Positions 39,777-48,921 of a DNA stretch of 64,000 nt are shown piece after piece. Source of the stretch: CAVVYV01 sp963818205. Its GTDB lineage: Bacteria > Actinomycetota > Thermoleophilia > Solirubrobacterales > 70-9. The stretch covers positions 62,001 through 126,000 of the forward strand of contig CAWFRG010000013.1 in the NCBI GenBank assembly GCA_963818205.1, in the 5' to 3' direction. The notes under the pieces were generated by a model. That model ran no database searches and was not told the DNA's origin. It saw nothing but the letters and a program-made list of their open reading frames with translations. The position numbers were made by a program, and so were the translations under genes. Position 1 is the first letter of the stretch; every line of letters starts with the position of its first letter.

Positions 39777-40952
39777 ATGCGCGTCCAGCTCGTCGATCCC
39801 GCGGCCTACACGCCGCCCTACGACCACGCCCTTGCCGGCGCCCTCGCGCGAGCCGGCGCCCAGGTGGAGCTGGTCACGAGCCACTTCCCGTACGGCCCGG
39901 TTCCGCGGCAACCTCAAACGGGTGGCCCCTCCGACACCCTCTGGCGGAGCGCCCTCGCATTCAGGGGGGCCCCCTCGCACCTATGAGGTCAGCGAGCGCT
40001 TCTACCGCCAGGCCTCAGGAACGCGGATCGGCCACCGCGCGCCGGCGGGTGCTGCGCGCAGCGGAGCATCTGCCGGACATGCTCCGCTACCGCCGCCACG
40101 CCGAGGCCGCCGACATCGTCCATTTCATGTGGCTGCCGATCCCCTCGCTCGATCGGCGCCTCCTGCCCCCGAAGCGCCCGCGGGTCTTCACGATGCACTG
40201 GCGGCTCCCCGAGAAGGGCAGCCGGATCGGCCGCACCTTGACCAGGCTGCTGGCGGAGATGGACGCCGTGATCGTCCATTCCGAGCACGGCGCCCGCCGC
40301 CTGGCCGCCGACTTCGAGGTCAGCCCCGAGCGCATCGAGGTGATCCCCCACGGCGCCTTCGACTACCTCACCCGTCAGGCCCGACGAGGTGGAGCTGCCC
40401 GAGGAGCTGCGGCAGGTCGAGGGCCCGGTGATCCTCGCCTTCGGCCTCGTCCGCCCCTACAAGGGCACCGACGTCCTGCTCGAGGCCTTCGCGAGCGTAC
40501 GGGGAGCCGAGCTCTGGATCGTCGGGATGCCGCGGATGCCGATGGAGCAACTGCGCGAGCTTGCGGCTCGTGCTCCGGGCACGGTCCGCTTTGTCGACCG
40601 GTTCGTCACCGACCCGGAGATCCCCGCGTTCATGCGCCGGGCGGACATCGTCGCGCTCCCCTACCGGAACATCGAGCAGTCGGGAGTCCTCTACACGGCG
40701 CTTGCGTTCGGCCGGCCCCTGGTGCTCTCCGCCGTCGGCGGCTTTCCCGAGGTCGCCGAGCTGGGCGCGGCGACGCTCGCCCCGCCCGGGAACCCCGATG
40801 CGCTCGCCCGGGTGCTCCAAGGCCTGCTCGACGATCCCGCCGAGCGCGAGCGGCTCGCCGCGGGCGCCCTGGAGGCGGCCCGGGGCACGTACTCGTGGGA
40901 CGAGATCGGCCGCAAGACCGTCGCCCTCTACCAACGGCTTCTGCCCCGATAA
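39777..40952 (+). CDS. glycosyltransferase family 4, broken in three places and carrying a REP-like insertion
   Basis: The parts are recognisable but in three frames. MRVQLVDPAAYTPPYDHALAG opens the N-terminal GT-B domain. EHLPDMLRYRRHAEAADIVHF, VFTMHWRLPEKGS and VEVIPHGAF-like FEVSPERIEVIPHGAF follow. The C-terminal domain has ILAFGLVRPYKGTDVLLEAFA, RRADIVALPYRNIEQSGVLYTALAFGRPLV and SAVGGFPEV. Frame changes occur at about 39905-39980, 40030 and 40380. The first coincides with the REP-like copy D. It may be a real pseudogene or a combination of insertion and sequence error. It is in the polysaccharide locus. Confidence 0.7.
39915..39962 (-). repeat. REP-like palindromic repeat, copy D, inside a glycosyltransferase gene
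   Basis: The reverse complement begins GAATGCGAGGGCGCTCCGC and ends CCACCCGTTTG, aligning along its full length with copies A and B with a diverged middle. It is located where the N-terminal frame of the GT4 gene at 39777 ends. Confidence 0.72.
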
Positions 40953-40961
40953 TCCCCTGCT

Positions 40962-42092
40962 GTGGCGCTCGAGATCGTCTTCTGGGCGGCCGTCGGCCTG
41001 ATCGTCTACGCCCACCTCGGCTATCCACTCCTCCTCTGGGGGCTGGTGAGGCTGTTCGGCGAGGACGAGTCGGCGTCGGAGTGGCGCCGGGAGTTGCCGC
41101 GGGTGACGCTGATCGTGCCCGCCTACGACGAGCAGGCGGTGATCGAGCGGCGGGTCGACAACGCGCTCGAGCTCGACTACCCGCGGGAGCGCTTGCAGCT
41201 GATCGTCGCCTCCGACGGCTCCTCCGACCGCACCGCGGAATTGGCCCGCGCGGCCGGCGCCGACCGGGTGCTGGAGCTGCCGCGGGGCGGCAAGGTGGCG
41301 GCGCTGGACGCCGCCGTCCGGGAGGCCGAGGGGCAGATCCTCGCCTTCTCCGACGCCAACGCCCTCTGGCGCCCCGATTCGCTCCGCCGGCTGCTCGACC
41401 GCCTCGCCGACGAGCGGGTGGGCTACGTCTGCGGCCAGGTTCGCTTCCTCGGTGGCGAGGGCGGAAACCAGGAGGGCCTCTACTGGCGCTACGAGATGGC
41501 CGTGCGCGGGCTCGAGTCCAGCCTCGCCGGGGTGACCGCGGGCAATGGGGCGATCTACGCGGTCCGCCGCGAGGCCTACCTCGAGCTCGACCCGAGCCGG
41601 GGTCAGGACATCTCCTTTCCCTTCGAGTTGACCAAGCGCGGCTGGCGCGCGGTCTACGAGCCCGGCGCCCTTGCCGAAGAGCGGATGGCGCCGACGGTGG
41701 AGGGCGAATTCCGCCGCAAGCGCCGGATGATGTGGGGGCTCTGGGACGTGATGTTGAAGTGGGGGATGCTCGACCCGCGCGGCTACGGGCTCGGCTATGC
41801 CTTCGAGATCGGCTCCCACCGGCTGCTCCGCTACCTGACGCCGTGGCTGCACCTGGTCGCTCTGGGCGCCAACCTCGCCCTGCTCGGCGAGGGTGGGCTC
41901 TACACCGTGACCCTGGTGCTGCAGCTGGCATTGCTGGCGGCGGCCGCTCTCGGCCGCTACCTGCCGCTGCTCCCCTTCCGAGTCGCGTACTACTACGTCA
42001 CCGTGACCGCCTCGATCGCCGTCGGCCTCTGGGATCGCCTTCGGGCCCGGGCGGTGCCGATCGGCTGGGAGAAGGTCGAGGGCACCAGATGA
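40962..42092 (+). CDS. glycosyltransferase family 2 membrane protein
   Basis: 376 residues from GTG 40962. One N-terminal helix (about 4-26) precedes the GT2 domain: VTLIVPAYDEQAVIERRVDNAL, VASDGSSDRTAELA, FSDANALWRPDSL, VTAGNGAIYAVRRE, then GQDISFPFELTKRGWRAVYEP and RRKRRMMWG, a variant of the processive QXXRW region. Three C-terminal helices follow. Such proteins add or polymerise sugars on the cytoplasmic face. The acidic catalytic position reads QD rather than ED. The stop overlaps the next start (ATGA). Confidence 0.88.
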   Translation: MALEIVFWAAVGLIVYAHLGYPLLLWGLVRLFGEDESASEWRRELPRVTLIVPAYDEQAVIERRVDNALELDYPRERLQLIVASDGSSDRTAELARAAGADRVLELPRGGKVAALDAAVREAEGQILAFSDANALWRPDSLRRLLDRLADERVGYVCGQVRFLGGEGGNQEGLYWRYEMAVRGLESSLAGVTAGNGAIYAVRREAYLELDPSRGQDISFPFELTKRGWRAVYEPGALAEERMAPTVEGEFRRKRRMMWGLWDVMLKWGMLDPRGYGLGYAFEIGSHRLLRYLTPWLHLVALGANLALLGEGGLYTVTLVLQLALLAAAALGRYLPLLPFRVAYYYVTVTASIAVGLWDRLRARAVPIGWEKVEGTR

Positions 42093-42841
42093 GAGATCGG
42101 GGGCGGCAGAGCGCCGATCGACGCGAAGAGCCCCTCGGGCGCGATCAACAGCGGCTCGAGATCCCCGAGCCGGTCGTTCGCCCTAGGAAGGGGCTGCCGC
42201 GCGCGGCTGATCTGGCGATCGCAGCCCTCGGCCTGCTGCTCACCTTCCCGCTGCTGCTTGTGATCGCGATCGCGATCCGGCTCGAGTCGCGGGGACCCGT
42301 CCTCTACCGGCAGCGGCGGGTCGGCAAAGACGGGGCGATCTTCGAGCTGTTCAAGCTCCGGACGATGCGGGAGGGCGCCGATCCGGTTGGCGTCGGGACC
42401 GCGGTTACCGCCGACGACCCACGAGTGACCCGAGTCGGGCGGTGGCTCCGGCGGTTCTCACTCGATGAGCTGCCGAACCTGATCAATGTCCTCCGCGGCG
42501 AAATGCGGATCGTCGGACCGCGGGCGACCCTCCCGGCACAGGTCGAGCTCTACACGCCTCGCCAGCTCCGTCGCCTCGACCTGCGGCCCGGGGTAACGGG
42601 CTGGGCCCAGATCCACGGCCGGGCCGGGATCTCCTGGGAGGAGCGGATCGAGCTCGACGTCTGGTACGTCGAGCATCGCTCCCTCGCCCTCGACCTCCGG
42701 ATCCTCGCCCGCACGCCGCGGGTGCTGTTTGGCGGCGTCGGTGGATCCGCCCCCGATCCCTATGCCGGCTCCGCCGCCCGACTCGCCGCTGCGCCAGGCG
42801 GCCGAGCGCGAGCAGGCGGCCGAGCGCGACTGACCTACTAG
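42089..42841 (+). CDS. polyprenyl-phosphate sugar-1-phosphate transferase (initiating PGT)
   Basis: 250 residues starting at the ATG that overlaps the previous stop. A membrane helix (about 38-60, AIAALGLLLTFPLLLVIAIAI) is followed by the bacterial sugar transferase domain. The motifs are GPVLYRQRRVGKDG, FELFKLRTMREGA, FSLDELPNLINVLRGEMRIVGPR, RPGVTGWAQIHGR and ELDVWYVEH. It transfers a sugar phosphate to undecaprenyl phosphate to start the repeat unit, using the product of the dehydratase at 31948 or a related sugar (inference). The Ala/Gly/Arg-rich C-terminus has no known role. Confidence 0.92.
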   Translation: MRDRGRQSADRREEPLGRDQQRLEIPEPVVRPRKGLPRAADLAIAALGLLLTFPLLLVIAIAIRLESRGPVLYRQRRVGKDGAIFELFKLRTMREGADPVGVGTAVTADDPRVTRVGRWLRRFSLDELPNLINVLRGEMRIVGPRATLPAQVELYTPRQLRRLDLRPGVTGWAQIHGRAGISWEERIELDVWYVEHRSLALDLRILARTPRVLFGGVGGSAPDPYAGSAARLAAAPGGRARAGGRARLTY

Positions 42842-42890
42842 ATTGGCTCCGGGGTCCGGTGCTTGCTAAGCGCTGGACGCTCAGAAAGCC

Positions 42891-43436
42891 ATGGCACGCG
42901 GAATTTCCCTTCGACAGTTCACGCCCGAGGACGCGGACGCCGTCCACCGCTGGTTCAACAGCCCGGCGGCGACCGCCAACCTGCTCGAGCACCGCGACGA
43001 GTTCAGGGAGGAGGACGCGCTCCGCTGGGTCGAGCGGGCGATTGAGCAAGCCGGCGACCCCGACTCAGAGGATCGCAAGTGGGCGATCGAGGTCGAGGGG
43101 ATCGAGGAGCCGGTCGGCTATACGGCCCTTTACGGCCTCCGCCGCCAGACCGCGCCCGAGCTCGGCGCGATCGTCGGCGATGACCGGGTGCGGGGGATGG
43201 GAGTCGGCCGCGAGGCCGAGCGGCTCACCAACCTGAAGGCCTTCGAGGAGTTCGGAGCCCACAAGGTCTACGGGCGAATCCCTGCCACCAACGAGGCGGC
43301 GAAGAAGGCGGTCATCTACAACGGCTGGAAGCAGGAGGGCGTGCTCCGCAACCACGTCCGCCATGGCGAGGAGCTGATCGACGTCGAGCTCTGGGGCGGC
43401 TTTCGGGAGGACCTCCCCGAGCCCCCCGAGGACTGA
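42891..43436 (+). CDS. GNAT family N-acetyltransferase (RimJ/RimL type)
   Basis: 181 residues. It starts ISLRQFTPEDADAVHRWFNSP, typical of the GNAT_3 group, and has VGYTALYGLRRQTAPELGAIVGDD. The acetyl-CoA loop is VRGMGVGREAERL. Then come FGAHKVYGRIPATNEAAKKAVIYNGWKQEGVLRNHV and DVELWG. In a polysaccharide locus such enzymes often acylate amino sugars; acetylation of a protein or small molecule is equally possible. ATG 42891 is 49 bases after the sugar transferase. Confidence 0.85.
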   Translation: MARGISLRQFTPEDADAVHRWFNSPAATANLLEHRDEFREEDALRWVERAIEQAGDPDSEDRKWAIEVEGIEEPVGYTALYGLRRQTAPELGAIVGDDRVRGMGVGREAERLTNLKAFEEFGAHKVYGRIPATNEAAKKAVIYNGWKQEGVLRNHVRHGEELIDVELWGGFREDLPEPPED

Positions 43437-43445
43437 CGCGCCCGG

Positions 43446-44378
43446 ATGTCCGCCCGCGCGAGCCTGATCGAGGACGGCGGCTCGGCGGCCTCCGATCCCG
43501 ACCACTTCTTCCGGGCGCCCGGGTTCCTCGAGGCCGAGGGAGTAACCCACTCCCTGTCGATCGAGACGGGCGCCGGCGAGCTCCGGCTGCCGCTGATCGT
43601 CAGGGAGATAGAGGGAAGCGATCGCCTGGACGCGATCTCTCCCTACGGCTACCCCGGAGCCAGCGGGGTGGGCGACGCCCCACCCGACCCCGCGGTGATC
43701 GACTGGGAGGAGACCGGGCTCGTCAGCCTCTTCCTCCGGGACCGGATCGGTGAGCCTCCGTCGCTCGCCAAAGGAACGGTGCGCTCCGAGGTTCAGCTGG
43801 TCGAGGGCGAGAGCGGCATCCGCAAGCGCCTTCGCGAGCAGATCCGCAGCAACGAACGACGCGGCTGGCTGGTCGAGTCGCGCCGGGGGACCGAGGTCCA
43901 CGCCGCCGCCCTGGAGGGCTTCGAGGCCGCCTACGCCGAGACGATGGCCCGGACCGGGGCCGGCGCGCGCTACCTCTTCTCCACCGAGTACTTCCGGACG
44001 ATCCTCGGCAGCGGCCAGGCGTGGCTGCTGCTGGCAAGCCGCGAGCGAGGATCGGCGACCGCGGGAGCGATCGCGGCCGCCAGCGATGGACTGCTGCACT
44101 ACTACCTCGGCGGCACCGCCGATGAGGCGCTCGAGGACTCGCCGATGAAGAACCTGTTCGCGGCGATGATCGCGCTCGCCGGCGAGCTTGGCCTGCCGCT
44201 CAACCTGGGCGGCGGGGTGAGTCCGGGCGACTCGCTCGAGTCGTTCAAGCGCGGGTTCGCCACCGCCACCGCACCCTTCCGGACCCACGAGGTGATCTGC
44301 GACCCGGCCGCCTACGAGGAGCTCAGCGCGGGGGTGGAGGCCAACGGGTTCTTCCCCGCCTACCGCGCTCCCCGATAA
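43446..44378 (+). CDS. GNAT/FemAB-like acyltransferase family protein (Acetyltransf_6 type)
   Basis: 310 residues. A first domain has LPLIVREIEGSDRLDAISPYGYPGASG, typical of FemAB-like or BioF2-like proteins in polysaccharide loci. The second has VRSEVQLVEGESGIRKRLREQIRSNERRG, then GFEAAYAETMARTGAGARYLFS, and AASDGLLHYYLGGTADEAL. The LEDSPMKNLF and NLGGGVSPGDSLESFKRGF segments are diagnostic of this group. These enzymes transfer amino-acyl or acyl groups. The substrate is unknown; a glycan amino sugar is the most plausible. It follows the GNAT gene by nine bases. Confidence 0.78.
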   Translation: MSARASLIEDGGSAASDPDHFFRAPGFLEAEGVTHSLSIETGAGELRLPLIVREIEGSDRLDAISPYGYPGASGVGDAPPDPAVIDWEETGLVSLFLRDRIGEPPSLAKGTVRSEVQLVEGESGIRKRLREQIRSNERRGWLVESRRGTEVHAAALEGFEAAYAETMARTGAGARYLFSTEYFRTILGSGQAWLLLASRERGSATAGAIAAASDGLLHYYLGGTADEALEDSPMKNLFAAMIALAGELGLPLNLGGGVSPGDSLESFKRGFATATAPFRTHEVICDPAAYEELSAGVEANGFFPAYRAPR

Positions 44379-44402
44379 GAGCGGGCCGCTACCTGCACGG
44401 CC

Positions 44403-45635
44403 CTACCGCGAGAACGTTCGTAGGTCGCGCGCCCCGGCGCCGCCCGTGGCGCGCTTCTTCTTCTTGCCCTTCTTCCGGGGCTTGAGGTGCCGCTTGATCC
44501 GCTTCTGGACCGCGGTGCGGATCGCCGGGATCTGGGGGTCGATCGTCCCCGGGCAGGTGGTGAGGCCGAGAGTCAGATGGCCGACGATCCGCGGCACCGT
44601 GACCACCGCCCCGGCTGGGTAGCGGCTCTGGGAGCCGCCGGCCGAGGTCAGCTGGACCGTCCCGGTGACGGGATAAGCCCGGACGGGAAATGCCCGGATC
44701 GCCGCCATCCTCCAGGCGAGGTACTGAATGATCGAGCGGGTGGCCTCCGGGGTGATCAGCTCGGTGGTGTGGTCGCCGATCGACGCGATCGAGGTCGTTA
44801 CCGAATTGAAGCCCTGCGCCTGGGCGCCAACGATCGGCTTCTTCAGCCCGCCGGCGCGGCCCTCGTACAGGGTCCCGAAGCGGTCGACGAGGGCGTTGTA
44901 GCCGATGTCGTTCCAGCCGTTGCCATAGACGTGGAAGCGGCAGATGCCGAGCACGATCCCCGGGGCTTCCTCGGGCGTGTAGTCGTTCGCGTTGACCGTG
45001 TGGTGAATGACCGCCGCGGCTGCGCCGCCGAGCTCGGGCGCCCCGCGCGGCGGGCAGCCCCCAGCGGGGTTGTCCGCTCCCCAGAGGGCGCGGGGGGTGA
45101 TCGGGGGCTTCGGCGCGATCGCCTGGGCTACTGGGGTCGAGGCGACCGCGATGAAGGCCTCGTTGATCGACTGGCGCGCGGTCGTGAGCAGCCGGTCCAG
45201 CGGTCCCCCTGAGGTGCCCGAGACGTTGACAAAGTGGAGCTCGCCATCGGGCTTGAACGGGGCGCGCACCTGAGCCTCGTCGGCGCCATCTACATAGATC
45301 GGGGTTGCGTCCTCCTGGGGGACCCAGTCGCTCCATTCGCCGCCGTTGTCGCGGACACGGATCTCGATCTCGCGCGTTTCCTTCGCCACCCCGACCAGGT
45401 CGAAGCGGTGCGGGGCGCTGACCGGCGGCGAGATCCAGCGGGGGGCGGGCTCTCCCTCCTCCTTCGCCCCTGCGCGAAGCTCGGCCGTCTGCGCGATCCG
45501 CTTGGCGGCGGGCAGCGAGCTCTCGAAGTCGACCGCCCCCGGCATGTAGGGCCGGAGCGAGAGCGCCGGCGCCGCCACCCAGGCGAGCAGGCCGAGCATC
45601 GCCAGGCAGACCGCAGCGATCAGCTTTCCAGGCAT
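44403..45635 (-). CDS. secreted PGRP-type N-acetylmuramoyl-L-alanine amidase
   Basis: 410 residues from ATG 45635, chosen because MPGKLIAAVCLAMLGLLAWVAAPALS is a signal peptide; an open frame extends about 35 codons further up. An Ig-like N-terminal half precedes the PGRP/amidase-2 domain (about 185-350): VIHHTVNANDYTPEEAPGI, DIGYNALVDRFGTLYEGRAGG and GHLTLGLTTCPG. This gives the His-His-Cys zinc ligands of active enzymes. It cleaves the amide bond between MurNAc and L-Ala. The C-terminus is strongly basic (KPRKKGKKKKRA). It converges on the polysaccharide locus. Confidence 0.88.
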   Translation of the reverse strand: MPGKLIAAVCLAMLGLLAWVAAPALSLRPYMPGAVDFESSLPAAKRIAQTAELRAGAKEEGEPAPRWISPPVSAPHRFDLVGVAKETREIEIRVRDNGGEWSDWVPQEDATPIYVDGADEAQVRAPFKPDGELHFVNVSGTSGGPLDRLLTTARQSINEAFIAVASTPVAQAIAPKPPITPRALWGADNPAGGCPPRGAPELGGAAAAVIHHTVNANDYTPEEAPGIVLGICRFHVYGNGWNDIGYNALVDRFGTLYEGRAGGLKKPIVGAQAQGFNSVTTSIASIGDHTTELITPEATRSIIQYLAWRMAAIRAFPVRAYPVTGTVQLTSAGGSQSRYPAGAVVTVPRIVGHLTLGLTTCPGTIDPQIPAIRTAVQKRIKRHLKPRKKGKKKKRATGGAGARDLRTFSR

Positions 45636-45711
45636 CGTTCTCCCGGAACACGCGTCATCCCCTTGTGTTTCTCTTGACGGGTGCCGATCTCCTCGCAGGG
45701 CGCCTAACTGC

Positions 45712-47271
45712 ATGCGCAAAATCACCTTGCTCACAGCCACGCTCGCGTTCGCCGTCCTCGTCGCCTCCTCGGCGAGCGCTCAGAGCGTCCAGCTGGTGCC
45801 GTTCGGCGGTCAGTCCTACAGCTCTCCCTTCCACGTAGCCAGCCCTCCTGGCGACGCTAGCCGCGTCTTCGTCGTCGAGGGGACGGGATCCATCCGCCTG
45901 GTCAAGGACGGGGTCACCCAGGGCGCCGCCTTCCTCGACATCAACACGAGCGTGCTCGACCAGAGCGAGGGGGGCTGTGAATGCGGGATGTTCTCGATCG
46001 CGTTCGCCCCCGACTACGCCAGTAGCGGGCTCTTCTACGTCTTCTACACCCGCGACGTCAGCCCCGGCCTCCACTACCTACGGATCGAGGAGTTCAGGCG
46101 CTCGGCCTCCAACCCCGACCTCGCCGATCAGGGGAGCCGCCGGATCGTGCTCGAGATTCCCCACCTCAGCGCCGACAACCACAACGGTGGCCAGCTCCAG
46201 TTCGGCCCCGACAAGCTCCTCTACATCGCCACCGGAGACGGGGGGAACACCCCGGGCAATGGCCAGAGCCTCGGCACCCAGCTCGGGAAGCTTCTGAGGA
46301 TCGATCCTCGCGGGTCGGCGCCATTCAGCTACTCGGTGCCTGCAGACAACCCGTTCAGGGATGGCGCGGACGGGAACGCCGAGGAGATCTACTCATCCGG
46401 GCTGCGCAATCCCTACCGCTTCTCGTTCGACCGCTCGACTGGCGATCTGACGATCGGCGATGTCGGCGGCGGCGCCTGGGAGGAGATCGACTTCCTTCCC
46501 GAAGGAGGCGGGCGGGGCGCCAACTTCGGCTGGAACTGTTTCGAGGGCACCCACGTGAACGCGGGATGCCCCGCCCCGAACCACACCCCGCCGGTGCTCG
46601 AGTATCCGAACGGCGGCTCGGGTGCGGCCGTCAGCGGCGGCTACGTGATCCGGGACAGCGCCCTCCCCAGCCTCCGGGGCCGGTACATCTACGCGGACAC
46701 GTTCAACGCCCTGGGTGGGCAGATCCGCACCGCTGTTCTGGGGCCCGGGGCGGCGAGCGGCGACGGGCCCCTCGGGCTCACCGCCAGTGGGGTGTCGTCT
46801 TTCGGCCAGGACGCCTGCGGCCACATCTACGTCGCAACTCTCGGCGGCTCGGTCTCCCGGCTCCAGCCGACAAGCGGCGCCTTCCCCTGCAAGACCGCTC
46901 CCGAGCTCACGGTGGAGACGAAGCCCGCGCGCCGGGTCGCCGAAAAGGGTGCGGTCGTGATCAAGGCGCTCTGCGACGAGGACTGCGACCTCAGCGCCCG
47001 CGCCTCGATCGTGCTCAAGCGCGGCGGCCAGGCCTCGAGCGCGAAGCGAGGGCGCAAGGGCCGCCTCCTCCAGGCGCTGCCGGTGAGCGCGCGGCTCCCG
47101 CTCGGCAAGAAGGCGAAGTTGAAGCTCGACCTCTCCAAGAAGCGGATCAAGCGACTTCGCAAGGCGCTCGCCGGCGGGCGGAAGGCGCTGGCCAAAATCG
47201 AAGTCTCGGCGACGGGGGGCGGCGGCGGCACCGCCACCGTCAAGCGCACGGTGAAGCAGCGCTACAACTAA
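45712..47271 (+). CDS. secreted PQQ-dependent sugar dehydrogenase family protein
   Basis: 519 residues. A signal peptide (MRKITLLTATLAFAVLVASSASA) is followed by a beta-propeller with FVVEGTGSIRLVKDG, GMFSIAFAPDYASSGLFYVFYT, NHNGGQLQFGPDKLLYIATGDGG, EEIYSSGLRNPYRFSFDRSTGDLTIGDVG, and GGYVIRDSALPSLRGRYIYADTF. These are GSDH/YliI-type hallmarks, including the H-N-G-G segment near the cofactor. The C-terminal 110 residues are a Lys/Arg-rich beta domain seen on many secreted proteins of this lineage. It oxidises an aldose or a related sugar; the substrate is undetermined. The stop overlaps the convergent DUF3105 stop. Confidence 0.86.
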   Translation: MRKITLLTATLAFAVLVASSASAQSVQLVPFGGQSYSSPFHVASPPGDASRVFVVEGTGSIRLVKDGVTQGAAFLDINTSVLDQSEGGCECGMFSIAFAPDYASSGLFYVFYTRDVSPGLHYLRIEEFRRSASNPDLADQGSRRIVLEIPHLSADNHNGGQLQFGPDKLLYIATGDGGNTPGNGQSLGTQLGKLLRIDPRGSAPFSYSVPADNPFRDGADGNAEEIYSSGLRNPYRFSFDRSTGDLTIGDVGGGAWEEIDFLPEGGGRGANFGWNCFEGTHVNAGCPAPNHTPPVLEYPNGGSGAAVSGGYVIRDSALPSLRGRYIYADTFNALGGQIRTAVLGPGAASGDGPLGLTASGVSSFGQDACGHIYVATLGGSVSRLQPTSGAFPCKTAPELTVETKPARRVAEKGAVVIKALCDEDCDLSARASIVLKRGGQASSAKRGRKGRLLQALPVSARLPLGKKAKLKLDLSKKRIKRLRKALAGGRKALAKIEVSATGGGGGTATVKRTVKQRYN

Positions 47272-48059
47272 CCGAGGTTGACCGGGATCTGCTGCTCGGG
47301 GCCGTTGCCCCGGTAGGTGTCGCGGAAGTTCCTGATCACGTCGAGGTCGATCGGGTTGTAGTTGGGGCAGCCGATCAGCTGCGTCCAGGCGGTGACCGCG
47401 ACCGCGTAGGGCATGTTCGGGTCGGGGATCAGGATCATCCCGGCCGGGTCCTCGTCGAAGACACCCTTCAGCGCCAGTTGATCCTCCTCGGGGAGATCCG
47501 GGTTGTAGTGGATCTCGACCCGCCCGTGCTCCAGCGAGTGGACGAAGTTGCGGACGTTCGGCGAGGTGGAGGTGTCGTCGCTGAACGGGGTCAGGTAGGC
47601 GCCATCGGCGATCGGGGTGGGGTTGTGGCTCCCCGACGTCGGCGGGTTGGACTTGTAGGTGAAGGGTGTCGTGTCGGGGATGTGGGCGTTGCCTTCGTCG
47701 AGCTGGTTGAGCTTCAGCTCGCATCCGGCCTCTTGCGCCGACTCCCGCAGGTCGCCGAACTGAATCTCCGGCGGCGGCGTGCCCTCCCGGCAGTCGAGCT
47801 CCAGACCCTCGGTCGAACCGCTCTGGCTCTGAACATGGGCGTTATCGGGGTTGTCGCAGTTGGCGCTCGCCTCGACCCCGCCGTTTCCACCTCCGCTGCT
47901 GGCAAGCACCACAACGAGGCCGGCGAGCACAGCGGCGCCGAGAAGGCCGGCGACGAAGTAGCCGGCGATCAGCCGCCGCCTCGCCTGGGACTTCTCGCGA
48001 GATTCGGCAGCAAGCCGCTCCGCCCGAAGGCGCTCCTTGTCCTCTCTTCTACTCGACAT
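47268..48059 (-). CDS. membrane-anchored DUF3105 protein
   Basis: 263 residues. A charged coiled N-terminus (about 1-30, REDKERLRAERLAAESREK) precedes a membrane helix (about 32-53, GYFVAGLLGAAVLAGLVVVLAS). The DUF3105 domain (about 120-260) has YKSNPPTSGSHNPTPIADG, NFVHSLEHGRVEIHYNPDLP, and PMLAV-type PYAVAVTAWTQLIGC. The conserved HSLEHG histidines suggest metal binding. Function is unknown in all relatives I know of. The convergent overlap with the sugar dehydrogenase is only four bases (shared CTAA). Confidence 0.85.
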   Translation of the reverse strand: MSSRREDKERLRAERLAAESREKSQARRRLIAGYFVAGLLGAAVLAGLVVVLASSGGGNGGVEASANCDNPDNAHVQSQSGSTEGLELDCREGTPPPEIQFGDLRESAQEAGCELKLNQLDEGNAHIPDTTPFTYKSNPPTSGSHNPTPIADGAYLTPFSDDTSTSPNVRNFVHSLEHGRVEIHYNPDLPEEDQLALKGVFDEDPAGMILIPDPNMPYAVAVTAWTQLIGCPNYNPIDLDVIRNFRDTYRGNGPEQQIPVNLG

Positions 48060-48072
48060 CGGGGCGGTGAAT

Positions 48073-48912
48073 CTAGCGGAGCTCCCTCAAAGCAGCCTTA
48101 GCCGCCTCGCCGCGCCCGGACTGCTCCCAGACCTCGTCGAGGAAGCGGGCAAGCTCATCGTCCAGCCGGTTGGGAGAGATCCGCCACTCGAGGATCGAGC
48201 TTGCCTCGATCAGCTTCGCGTTCGGCAGCTCCTCGACGAGCATGCCGGAGTCCGAGAAGGGGTGGAGCGGGTCGGCGTGGTGTCCGATCACCATCGTCGG
48301 CTGGCGCATCTTCACCCGGAGGCCATGATGGGGCGCGCCCGAGCCCAGGAAGAGGCCCTCGATGATCGCCGCCGAGGGCGCCGGGTCCTGGCGCATCCAG
48401 TCGAGGCCGATGTCGATCAGGAAGTTCGTTCGGGGAATGCGTCTGGTGAGCGAGGCGACCCCTCGCAGCAGCGGCTCGCCGAAGCGCAGACCGAGCAGGA
48501 TCGGGGTGAAGATCACCGCTGCCGCGAGCAGGGCGTTGTCGAGCACCGGCATCTCGAGCATCATTCCCTCCACCCGCTCAGGGAAGAGGTGCGCCGTCTC
48601 CAGAGTGGTGTTGGCCCCAAGCGAGGTGCCGCCGATCACCGCCCGCTCGAGCTCCAGGTGGTCGAGCAGCCCGACGACCTGCTGGGCGAAGAAGGTCATC
48701 GAGTAGCTCGCCATCTCCGGGGGCCGGTCCGAGCGCCCGTGCCCGAGCAGGTCGATCGTCAGCACCCGGTTACCTCGCGCCGCCATCTCCGGCGCCAGCC
48801 GGTCGAACATGCGGCGGTTCATCAGCAGCCCGTGGATCAGTACCAGCGGGCGGTCGCCCTCCCCGTGGTCGTCGTAGCTGATCCGGTGGCCTTCGTGGAA
48901 GAACTCAGGCAT
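48073..48912 (-). CDS. alpha/beta hydrolase
   Basis: 279 residues. Start MPEFFHEGHRISYDDHGEGDRPLVLIHGLLMNRRMF with the HG oxyanion motif. The nucleophile elbow GGTSLGAN has serine in a GXSXG context, LLGHGRSDRP is in the cap-proximal loop, and the acid-histidine end region has VIGHHADPLHPFSDSG. It is a soluble esterase- or haloperoxidase-like hydrolase with unknown substrate. It lies 10 bases from metF on the same strand, with DUF3105 downstream. Confidence 0.87.
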   Translation of the reverse strand: MPEFFHEGHRISYDDHGEGDRPLVLIHGLLMNRRMFDRLAPEMAARGNRVLTIDLLGHGRSDRPPEMASYSMTFFAQQVVGLLDHLELERAVIGGTSLGANTTLETAHLFPERVEGMMLEMPVLDNALLAAAVIFTPILLGLRFGEPLLRGVASLTRRIPRTNFLIDIGLDWMRQDPAPSAAIIEGLFLGSGAPHHGLRVKMRQPTMVIGHHADPLHPFSDSGMLVEELPNAKLIEASSILEWRISPNRLDDELARFLDEVWEQSGRGEAAKAALRELR

Positions 48913-48921
48913 CGGCGCAGC

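Noticed and set aside
39767..42841. Open frame of 1024 codons through the glycosyltransferase genes
   Set aside because: Only its middle (about 40030-40380) and its end (sugar transferase from 42089) are coding; the rest is out of frame with the GT4 and GT2 genes.
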